Source: Stachybotrys elegans (Eukaryota; Ascomycota; Sordariomycetes; Hypocreales; Stachybotryaceae). Taken from it: a DNA stretch of 64,000 nt. Within the stretch, counting starts at the first letter, position 1. Every line of letters starts with the position of its first letter. Positions 55,811 to 64,000 of this stretch are shown here, piece by piece. The translations under genes were made by a program, and so were the position numbers. Where the stretch lies: positions 930,001-994,000 of the forward strand of contig JAGPNK010000014.1 in assembly GCA_020746835.1 (NCBI GenBank), read 5' to 3'. The notes under the pieces are model-generated. The model was not told the origin of the DNA, searched no databases, and saw only the letters and a program-made list of their open reading frames with translations.

Positions 55811-56773
55811 ATGTATGCTCAATTTCGTCAGATGTTTCCTCCCCGGCCATGTTTCACGAGCGCAGATGTTGAAAGTCAAGAAGGAAAAGTATTCCTAGTC
55901 ACAGGAGGTTATTCAGGGATAGGATTAGAGCTTGCAAAAATCCTGTACCACAAAACAGCCCGTGTGTATATTGCCGGCCACTCTTGGGAGAAGGCAACCA
56001 AGGCCGTAGAGGAAATCCGGAGCACAGTACCGAATGGTGGCTCTGTGGAGTTTTTGCATCTTGATCTCGATGATCTCAGCAGCATCGGGTCAGCTGTAGA
56101 GGAATTCAAGAGCAAGGAGTCCAAGCTCCACGTTCTGTGGGACAATGCTGGCATTTCGCAACCACCTGTGGGCAGTCTCTCGAAGCAGGGCATCGAACTC
56201 CAATTGGCAACCAACTGTCTTGGCCCATTCCTCCCAACAAAGCTTCTATTGCCCCTACTACAGGCTGCATCTGCAGATGCGGTTCCAAACTCAGTTCGTA
56301 TTGTTTGGAGCTCCAGTCAGATAATGGAGCTTTCTGCACCGCACCATGGCATCAATATGGCGGAGCTCGGCAATCCCCCAGATACCGCTCGAGCTTATGT
56401 CAACTCAAAGACGGGCAATACTTTCCTTGCTTCCGAATTTGCCAAACGGCTTGATCCTTCGCATAAAATCCTCAATCTAAGCCAAAACCCGGGGCCGTGC
56501 AGAACCAGACTTTTCAGACACACACCAGCTCTGCCCTACTTGGCGTGGCCTCTCCTCCACCACCCCAAGTATGGTGCTCTGACCTGTCTTTTCTCCGGTC
56601 TTTCGAAGGAGATTACGTGGGATGACAATGGAGGCTATATTATACCATGGGGCAGAATAGGGAACTTGAGGAAGGACTTGAAAGAAGCCACAGAGGAGCA
56701 AACTAGCGGGGGTAGTGGAAGGGCCTCTGAGTTTTGGGAATATTCTGATGATGCCACCAGTATGTATGTGTGA
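55811..56773 (+). CDS. Short-chain dehydrogenase/reductase, apparently intact
   Basis: A single exon of 320 residues. The NAD(P)-binding motif TGGYSGIG (about residues 38-45), DNAGI, catalytic Ser in IVWSSSQ, and YVNSK (Tyr196, Lys200) are all present. It resembles retinol dehydrogenase/WWOX-like fungal SDRs common in biosynthetic clusters. The ATG at 55811 gives the normal family N-terminus (MYAQFRQMFPP); the open frame extends upstream without another good ATG. It follows the terpene cyclase relic by 650 bp in the same direction and may be the last intact enzyme of that cluster. Substrate unknown. Confidence 0.83.
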   Translation: MYAQFRQMFPPRPCFTSADVESQEGKVFLVTGGYSGIGLELAKILYHKTARVYIAGHSWEKATKAVEEIRSTVPNGGSVEFLHLDLDDLSSIGSAVEEFKSKESKLHVLWDNAGISQPPVGSLSKQGIELQLATNCLGPFLPTKLLLPLLQAASADAVPNSVRIVWSSSQIMELSAPHHGINMAELGNPPDTARAYVNSKTGNTFLASEFAKRLDPSHKILNLSQNPGPCRTRLFRHTPALPYLAWPLLHHPKYGALTCLFSGLSKEITWDDNGGYIIPWGRIGNLRKDLKEATEEQTSGGSGRASEFWEYSDDATSMYV

Positions 56774-57863
56774 ATTCAGCGGTCCATTGGGAGTGAATAC
56801 GGTACGGATCCCTCATTCATGGCCTGTATACAGCTCCTGTCATGTTCCAGACTTTGTTTCTGCGATACAGGGATAGCGAAGCCAGGAACTTATTGCTAGA
56901 GAAGCTACTGACTTGACCTCCCTCATATTCTGCAAGGGAGCAGGCTCCACCAGTTTACCACGGGGGATTTCAATTCAACGTTTCACGTTAAAAGATTCTC
57001 ATCATGCTAGTATCAGGACCAAACAAAGGGCCAGATACAGCTTCTTCTCAAGCCCGTGGAAGGCAAGAGGGAGGTTTTTCGAAGGATTGGCATTATATAC
57101 ATTCCTTCTCTGCAAGACATCAACGCCTTGGACTGGGTCAGTCAGGGACTAGGCAGTACTATCATGCTACTCGTTACAATAAAAATCGGGTAAGTAGCAT
57201 ACCCCTACACAATGCAAACGTAACTGGGTCTAATTAATACTATCAAGAAGCTTCTTAGATGCTGTAGCTATTTTCATTATAGTCAGCGGCCTTATTACCT
57301 TAACCTTTCCTCTGGACCCAAACCGCTATCACGTACTCTATAAGACTGGATGTAGATATTATAATAAAGAAGAATGCTCCAACGAGCAAGCCTTGATAAA
57401 AAAAACCCCCAGAGGCGCGGTCAAAAGACATGAATAAAATTTTTATCCATACCCTGTTTGTTCCACTGGGAGATTAAACCCAAACGAGAGGGCAGAGTAT
57501 AATAAATAACTTTTGCAAAGGGGGACAATTTGGCGCATTTACCGCCTCCATAGAGTTCCCAGGTTCTTATCCTGCAATCAGCGCGAGGTATGGGGTTTTG
57601 ATTCGTAATGGAAATTGTTTTGATAACCGGATCAGTTGTTTGTGGACTAATACACTCTTGATAAAAGCGTCTCAAAGGACCCTGATGGTAGCGAGGCATA
57701 CTGGGACTTTGGTTGATCCACTATCCGTAGGATTTTGATCTTATGCAAGAAGGGATACTAGTTCTGGTACAGCACCTGTTATGGTTACTCCTATGGCACT
57801 ACCATGGCTCGGCTGGTCAGGAAATGTTATCCAATTGGCCACCAGGCATTAAAGGTAGATGTG
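56774..57863. other. Intergenic, no gene seen
   Basis: AT-rich patches and short frames only. A tRNA B-box-like sequence near 57561 was considered and rejected. Confidence 0.5.
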
Positions 57864-58031
57864 GTATACATGGGCGCTGATTCATTAAGCATGGGGCAGA
57901 TGCATGCTTACCCCTTTCTAGTATACGAGGCGCTGATTCATCAAGTATGGGCAGATGCATGCTTGCTCCTTTCTAGTATACGAGGCGCTGATTCATCAAG
58001 TATGGGGCAGACGCATGCTTGCTCGTTTCTA
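57864..58031 (+). repeat. Three-copy ~56-bp tandem repeat upstream of a secreted-protein gene
   Basis: Units at 57864-57920, 57921-57975 and 57976-58031 each start gtata, carry gcgctgattcat and gcatgct, and end tttcta. Copies 2 and 3 are closest. The array ends 47 bp before a TATAAAAG and 175 bp before the start codon at 58206. It could be a duplicated enhancer. Confidence 0.9.
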
Positions 58032-58077
58032 ACACTCCAAGCGATAGACATTCTGATAACTTAGCGTTCTCTAGGTC

Positions 58078-58085
58078 TATAAAAG
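58078..58085 (+). promoter_or_regulatory. TATA box of the small secreted protein gene
   Basis: TATAAAAG lies 121-128 nt upstream of the start codon and immediately after the tandem repeat array, a strong-promoter arrangement. Confidence 0.65.
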
Positions 58086-58205
58086 GGAGTCGAATTCCCT
58101 GGGCATTTATCGAATCGCCATCATCACCATACATCATATCATATTACTTCTTCCCTGACCACCTTTGAAACCTGTTTGGATTTCTCCTCCACCATCTTGC
58201 CCAAC

Positions 58206-58799
58206 ATGAAGTTTTCCGCTGCCTTCCTTAGCCTTGCTTCCATGGCCTCAGCTATTGACCTTTGGTCTTATTCCAATCGCGACTGCGGCGGCAACGCGGG
58301 CGTTTGTAGGAGTATAAACCCCAACATATGCTGCTCTACCGGAGGCAGCTCCGGCTTAGGCAGCTCCGCTTCTGCGCATGGTATTCCCATTGGATGGCTG
58401 ATCGAATTGAGGGCCTTTACTGGTGGAGATTGCACCAATCTGGCAGCGACGGCGGGAAGTGGCGGTGGCCAGACCTCGATTTGCATCCGTGGCGGGTTCT
58501 TCACCGGCATGAGCTACAATTTCTACGGCCGGAAGCGGGGTGAGACTGTTGAGTCTGATTGCCAGAGACCCGATACCCTGGTTCTGACTGATGGCTCTGA
58601 ATACGATATCAGCGGCCTGGATGATGAGACTTTTAGTGTCCTGTAAGTCTTCTCAAGTTTCGTCAAAAAGCGAGATGAATCGTTGATCTGCCTGCTCATC
58701 CGGATACTGATATTATTTCTATCTAGTTACCCACTTGGCTTGAACGCAACAGGCCCCGAGGATGTTCCCCAGGAACTGAAGAGCTTGCAGATCAAGTAA
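58206..58799 (+). CDS. Small secreted cysteine-rich protein
   Basis: Two exons (58206-58642, 58727-58799) give 169 residues. A signal peptide (MKFSAAFLSLASMASA) precedes a mature protein with seven cysteines (RDC, GVC, ICC, GDC, SIC, SDC) and several Gly/Ser-rich turns (GGSSGLGSS, GSGGG). No named family is recognised; the profile suits an effector-like or lectin-like extracellular protein. The intron is canonical (GTAAGT, CTAG acceptor) and both exons keep frame. The promoter has an unusual tandem array plus TATAAAAG, suggesting strong or conditional expression. Confidence 0.82.
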
Positions 58800-59339
58800 G
58801 GAGGAATTGGTACAATCATGGAAAGCTTCGGGAGTCGCATGGCATTGACGATGGCAAGACTTCTCTAGTTTGTCACGAGTATGCTTCCGTCAGAGGCTGG
58901 GAAATGAGGCTACCTGTAATCTGAGGCTGATGTCCACTTACTAAATGGAGTACTTTCTATGGACAGCTACACTCTTGCAGTGCTGCGGGAATGACAGCGA
59001 TAGTATAGGCAATAACGATAGACCATTCACAGCTCGGCATGTCTCCTGCGTTTGGCTAATTTGTGCTCGTGCCATCAAGCTCAATATGAAGCTCAGTTTC
59101 AAGTATGTTCTTGCTCGATATCATTTACTTACGAAGACGCAGCAGTAACATCCATAGTCAACTTGAGGAATTCTTGATGCATCACACTCGTCAGGCGCAA
59201 CAACCAGAAAACCAGGAAATGCTCGGCTCGCGGATCTGACTTTGAACAGCGCAAGAAAGCATTCGCGTTAAACTAGCAGTGTTATACTCGCCAGTGGTTG
59301 GGGTGTTGCATCACGACTATCAGCCCCTGTGGCGTTGTT
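58800..59339. other. Intergenic, no gene seen
   Basis: No assignable sequence; the far end may include very decayed NACHT-gene downstream sequence. Confidence 0.45.
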
Positions 59340-59780
59340 TAAATCTTATTTGTGCCTTGACAGAAAATTATTAAAGAGCCGTTGTCTGGTAGAAGTTCTT
59401 CCACGATGGTGACCTGAGCATGGTCTTGCCTTTGCCGGGTCTGCCTTGATCTAGAGTAGCGTGTCGTCGTCGCCATTGCTGAAATTCGGGATCCAGCTGG
59501 ATGCAGCCCGAAAAGGCCACCTTTCGACGCCGCTTGTCAAGGACGATCGGACAGGAGCGCATTGCCAAATATCAGTCTGCCTCACTGTACCATCTTGGAT
59601 GGCTTGGAAGATGTCTTGTGTATGTTATCTTCAACCAACGTGGCTAAATCATCAAGGACTACGCATCCCGGAATTGTTGTACAGTGATATCCGCTGGACG
59701 ACAGCCTCATCGGTTGACAGAGGACAGCGACCTTTGTTCCCAGAACACTCATCTGAGAAGGCATTGAAGAGACTGGCAAT
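59340..59780 (-). pseudogene. NACHT-type NLR gene fragment
   Basis: On the minus strand, pieces in alternating frames read QDIFQAIQDGTVRQTDIWQC, then a GGLF segment, PEFQQW, DDDTLL followed by a TAG where the family has Trp, and KADPGKGKTML, the P-loop (Walker A GKGKT) of fungal NACHT NTPases. IIFCQGTN follows. The spacing of these blocks matches intact fungal NLR-like proteins, in which the linker leads straight into the NACHT. Frameshifts and the TAG disable it; the repeat domain and clear N-terminal domain are not found. Confidence 0.78.
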
Positions 59781-61399
59781 GTTTTTCCAGCCCATCGTCC
59801 ATGACAAGGTCTAGTACCAGTCCATTATTGTACGTTCGTGATTGGCTGCTGCTTCACTCAGGGGCTTGCCAGTACCTGCGACTGTCAGCATCATGCACAC
59901 ATTCCCGTGGGCCACACACCCATCAAGATGAAAACCCAGCCCAAGCATTCCTTAATGCGACGCCAACCATGTCTCTTGCTAAAGACACAATCCATCATGC
60001 AACTTTTGCTTTATGGCAGCTCTTCCAACCAGATTCGACGAGCTGGGTCATGTTGCTTCGCGACTGATATCCCTTGGTCGTTATGGCAGGTGTTGAAGAA
60101 TCTTGAAGTTACATGTTAACACTGATTCGTACGGTTCGACGAGCTTGGATTACTGGTCTTGATGGCGTTGTAAGCTCGTAACCAGGGCGGCCTGGTAGAG
60201 TTGTGGGTGGCCATATCAGTGACAGCGGAAGAGGCATCAATCGCAGCTAATATGTGCCTGTTGTGGTTGAATTTACGACAGTAGCACGAGAATCGGTGGT
60301 ATCAGGTCCGGGAGTGTCACGAGCGTCCGCGGTGGAAGCATGAGCTTCTTTTGATAGTCCTTCCGCTGGGAGACCTTACCCCACAGCTTGTCTCGAATCT
60401 TTCCTGTGTATAGTAAGTGGCTCCGTGGCTGCGAGACGCCTGCCAGCCCGCATCCAGCGTCGCGACGATGAATACCTTGGATGACGAAATGTGCTTCCAA
60501 GGGTTCCTAGAGGCAGCTGTCCACGATGCATTGGAATAGTAATCTCCAGGTGACCCTGATCGCATCAGACACTGTCCTAACCTCCCTGGCACCTCCATGT
60601 TATTCTCCCACATATTCAGAGCGTTCCTCCCTGAGTCGCCCCGCACGTATGAAGGTGGCCGAGGATGTGAAAATTCTCAGCGGCAGCTGGTCCCTCTTTG
60701 GGGATGTTTAGGCTATGGTAAGAGACAGCCTCCAGACAAAATAAAATACAGACAAGCAAGTCCCTCTGCTCCATCCAATGATACAACCGACTCACAGGAC
60801 AAGACCCTTACACTGAAGGAGCCCAATCTGACTTCAAAATTGAATTCGGCAAGCCCATTTGTCGGGGATATCAGGATCTGCTCTGCATATCACTCCCAAG
60901 ACCAGAATCAGGACATTTGGCAATGATGCCCTTCCTTACGTTATGGGCACCAGACGCGGCTGTCACCAGATTCCGTTCCAATAGTTCTCTTTCATGCTGG
61001 GCAACATGCCGCCCCATAATACCAATGGGATCAACCTACGTCCCCGTTTGTCGAGTGACAGAGTAAGCATCAAGTTCTCGCTCAAAAGGTCGCGTCCCGC
61101 TATACGGTTAGCAACGGTGGGCTGTGGAGCAATTTGGATAACGTCTGGACGATTGGGGAGTGGCCAGTATTTAGCACGCAAATGTATGAACGCACAGGAG
61201 AGACGGCTCTAGAGGGCTTTCAGCAAGCTTGCGCCCTCAGTATGAAATGGCTTGTTGGCAAAATACCATTTGCAATCACAATCTATCGGTGACCATATCG
61301 CGCTTTGCGTCCAGGATGCGGATCGCAAGGTTAATCAGGGGTCCTGAGGACTATTTACGATGTAGTAGGTGCGTCCAGTGTGGAAAAAAGAACAATAGT
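59781..61399. other. Region of unassigned, probably decayed sequence
   Basis: Several open frames on both strands, none with a recognisable domain. Some may be the decayed N-terminal domain of the NLR gene. Confidence 0.4.
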
Positions 61400-62150
61400 A
61401 TATATGAACAATAGTGGCCTTGCTACCCGTAGGACTAAAGAACAGTATTAAACAATAAATGGATTGTTAGATGATATCTCCTATTAGCTGGAGCTAGAGA
61501 ATAATAAGAGGGCTACAGCAGCGGCAGCGGCAGCAACCACATACAAGCGTATACAGTCGGGGGGACCTACGGTTAGCAGACGTTCGTCGGCCTGTTTAGT
61601 GTGTTCTGACGAGGCGAAGGTGCGAGAGCGATGCGCTGAGGTCGGGATACTGTATATACTGCAATTCTGGCGGAAGTCCTTAGATAATAAAGAAGCTGAC
61701 TTACCATGTGATGGCTATGGCTGTGGATGGTACTATAGCCACATTGGGCCAGGAATGTATGATCTGGTGTATAAGGCCTAGCCCTAGAATAGAGTTTAAG
61801 AGATGTATACAAAAAGGCCTCTACCCTCTCTATTATATACCTCTCTCTTTCTCTTCCTTCTATCTATACTATTACTACTAAATTCACTCTCTATCAGTAA
61901 TATTATAACTTATAATAAACTAATCAAATAACCAGAATACTAAAGGTATCTCTAAGCTAAATCCCTTTACTAAATAGCCTACTAAAACTATATATAGCTA
62001 GATATAAGTAAGTCTATCTATCCTAAGAGGCCTTCTTTAATCTATTGAGAAATAGTATTACTAATAGTCTATATTAATAGGCTATACTCTTTAAGCCCTT
62101 TAAAAGGCTCCCTGACTATCTAGATCCCCTAAACTGGAAAATACAGGGGA
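61400..62150. other. AT-rich segment, possible RIP-affected transposon remnant
   Basis: High density of TA-rich steps (tatatac, ctatta, aatagt) from about 61790 to 62110, preceded by a Gln/Arg-rich and Cys-bearing short frame (61500-61780) that could be the end of a transposase or other mobile-element protein. No terminal repeats were seen. Element class not determined. Confidence 0.35.
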
Positions 62151-63519
62151 TAAAGAGGGAATTCTCTTTAAAGGAAACCAAATGGTTGCTCTCTTGCTGA
62201 TAAGGGCTAGAGCCGGGCTAGCTACCTAGCATACCGCTTTGGTAGAGTGAGGTAGAGGGCTTCCAAGTGTTTCAGGAAGGCCTAGATAATGTTTAATGTG
62301 TCCTTGACCTATGGATGGAAAACCCTTGTCAATCGTGCTGCTGTCGGCCTATTTATGACTATATTCATGACTATATTTGTGACTGTGGTCCCTATAGCGT
62401 GTGATCAAAGCCTTAATGCGGTCCCCAAGATGCAGATGATCGAGCGTATCACATAACGGGCAATTGGGCATTTGTATTACCTATTCGACCTTAGCATAGC
62501 TAGAAGGAAGGGAAGACTTACGGCCCCCCTGTCCCCCCCCCCTGAGCAGCCTTTGCCCCGTACTCAGGGGGCTGAGGACTATTTACAAGTGGCTCCCTGA
62601 TACTTTTTCTCTTCTCGCTCGTCTCGGGATCCGAAGCGGACTACCACCAATCGATCGTGAATGCAACATACGGGCGAGCCCTGGTCAAGACGAAGGGGAG
62701 ATTTGTGGCTGCGGACTCTTCCTCTTTACTGGAAAGGCCCCATATGTGGCAATGTGGTGAGGAAAAAGAATAGGGGAGCTAGAAATGAGTATTCAGTGGT
62801 CGGTAGTTGTTTCTGCACGGTTTCCTCGATGGCACGGGGAATGTCAGCCCATCTCACGACTGATCATGTTTTATTTATTCTGTATGTGCATTGGCAAAGT
62901 AATCTGGCCAATAGTTGGAGTCTCAACCTAGATGCTGGGGGTAGAACAAGTAAAATTGGTAGCTACCTACAAGAATAGAAGCACTTTTTCTACTATGGCT
63001 TGTTTTGAGAAAACCGGAATGGTTTCAGTGCATTATTCAGAACAGGTGAATAGACGTTTTCGATATACGCAACACAACATTGGGGCCCATAAACAAACCA
63101 GCTTAAATTTGTGAACAGGAAGGACGTAACCTGGGCCCCGTGCAATGTTCGAAAACGCGTGGATCAGACGGTAATGGTCAGGACAAGCCATTATCCTTGT
63201 GCTTGTCGAAATGCATTTCCGAAATTAGACACGTTTAGTTGCTAAGTTTGTAGTTTTGTAAGATAAGAACATTGCTTCCTTTATATCATAGCAATGTGAC
63301 CAGAGAATACCATAATCTTGGCACTTGGAAGGACTCAGTAACCTATGTACCGTGATGAACCCTTTAACCGACATGGCGGCCTTTTTGCATACTACTAAAT
63401 GGAAATGGATGCCTAGAGGATTTAGGCAAAAGTGCAATTATCATGCCCTGAACAATCAAAATGTGAAACAGCCACGCGACTCAACTTGATACCGCATTTC
63501 TCTCGCAACGACAACACCA
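62151..63519. other. Intergenic, no gene seen
   Basis: Contains a run of C at about 62530 and short frames without domains. The right end is the upstream region of the HET pseudogene. Confidence 0.5.
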
Positions 63520-64000
63520 ATGGCAAGCACTGGCATTTACCGCTCTACTCCTCTTGACACCAAGTCTATTGGAGTTCTCAACCTCAAATAATCTGTCGAC
63601 ACCGGGGATCCTGTCATAGGTACCCTACGGGTAATATCCCTCCACCACCCAACCGAAGACCGACTCCCCATATAGAGCGCTCTATGTGGGATTTCCCGTT
63701 CGTGTGCCCCAATGGGATACAGACCAGTGACTTCGAATAGAGCGCTCTATCCTATGTCTGGGAGATTATGCTTCACCCAGAGATACCCTGAAGTGCGGCA
63801 CGGATGAGATAGCCATCACAAGAAATTGTCGCGATGCGCTGCGCACAATTCGCTGGCTCTTGGTCGACGCAATTTGTATTGACCAGGAACATGTAAAAGA
63901 AAGAACGCAGTAAGTCCAACTCATGTGTGACGTTTACGTGGCTTGGAGCTGGTGATGATGATACATGGTGGATGATGGATCGTCTCAAAGCAGCGGCCCA
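63520..64000 (+). pseudogene. HET-domain (heterokaryon incompatibility) gene, disrupted, continues past window
   Basis: ATG at 63520 opens YRSTPLDTKSIGVLNLK, interrupted by TAA at 63589, then PVIGTLRVISLHHPTEDRLP, which is the standard N-terminal part of a HET protein. The next HET motif (RALSYVWGD) is split by a 51-bp R1 copy flanked by a 14-bp duplication, then continues YASPRDTLKCGTDEIAITRN, CRDALRTIRWL, VDAICIDQE and KERT up to a GTAAGT donor. A 1-nt loss in TGGG(G)AGAT adds a frameshift. HET domains trigger cell death after fusion of unlike individuals; this copy cannot be made. The gene runs off the right edge. Confidence 0.85.
63672..63750 (+). mobile_element. R1 copy g inserted in the HET gene, flanked by a 14-bp palindromic duplication
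   Basis: The 14-bp palindrome atagagcgctctat occurs at 63672-63685 and again at 63737-63750, bracketing 51 bp (63686-63736) of R1 core sequence. The host sequence on both sides joins into the HET motif, so this is an insertion with target duplication, the clearest proof in the window that R1 is mobile or spread by a mobile element. No terminal inverted repeats within the 51 bp. Confidence 0.85.

Noticed and set aside
57530..57600. tRNA gene suggested by a T-arm-like caggttcttatcctg.
   Set aside because: No matching acceptor stem, D-arm or anticodon arm could be folded around it.
61599..61781. Short Cys-bearing frame as a gene.
   Set aside because: Sixty codons, no supporting splice sites, next to AT-rich repeat-like DNA; more likely a transposon remnant.
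63686..63736. R1 as an introner-like element that makes new introns.
   Set aside because: The sequence starts GT and contains an AG, but lacks a branch site, and most copies are outside genes.
1..64000. CRISPR arrays, bacterial operons, telomere repeats, rRNA genes.
   Set aside because: No regularly spaced repeat-spacer array, no polycistronic spacing, no TTAGGG tracts and no rRNA-like conserved blocks were seen.

Overview
The window is chromosomal DNA of a filamentous ascomycete. The evidence is short spliceosomal introns (about 42-110 nt, GTAAGT-like donors, CTAAC/CTGAC-like branch sites), fungal-specific families (HsbA, CFEM, fungal rhodopsin/Pth11-like proteins, HET, NACHT, highly reducing PKS) and no operons. 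The mix fits a Sordariomycete, possibly Hypocreales, but I cannot fix the genus. Coordinates of spliced genes below were built by hand from splice sites and reading-frame continuity. Layout. (1) 2.1-19.1 kb: an HsbA-type secreted protein, then a group that looks like a secondary-metabolism locus: an unrecognised 723-residue Asp-rich protein, two O-methyltransferases, a Pth11-like membrane protein, a secreted multicopper oxidase, a small secreted protein, and the remains of a highly reducing polyketide synthase cut off at a repeat. (2) 19.1-26.1 kb: four intact genes in alternating orientation that read as an organosulfur-scavenging module: an anion-type MFS transporter, an SsuD-like flavin monooxygenase, a TauD-like dioxygenase and a MUP1-like amino-acid permease. 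(3) 26.2-39.4 kb: extracellular or degradative enzymes (M14 carboxypeptidase, ADGF-type adenosine deaminase, amidase) and a CFEM/GPI protein, separated by long stretches with no gene. (4) 41-64 kb: mostly a gene graveyard. It holds a C2H2 finger remnant, a dynamin-type GTPase pseudogene, a second Pth11-like pseudogene, and an eroding terpenoid cluster (SDR with a mutated catalytic Tyr, FAD-linked oxidase with one nonsense codon, P450 pseudogene, class I terpene cyclase pseudogene lacking its prenyltransferase half, one intact SDR). After these come a small secreted protein behind a promoter tandem repeat, a NACHT/NLR pseudogene and, at the right edge, a HET-domain pseudogene split by a short repeat insertion. 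A dispersed repeat (here R1; seven recognised copies, 50-165 bp, both orientations) punctuates the window and coincides with two gene breakpoints (PKS and HET) and with the amidase promoter. A second, diverged repeat pair (R2) lies at about 1.1 and 33.1 kb. Many stop codons are TGG to TGA/TAG or CGA/CAA to TGA/TAA type, compatible with mild repeat-induced point mutation, but several lesions are 1-nt indels in short homopolymers. The most promising unexplained item is the 723-residue protein at 3948-6119 together with its methyltransferase/oxidase neighbours.
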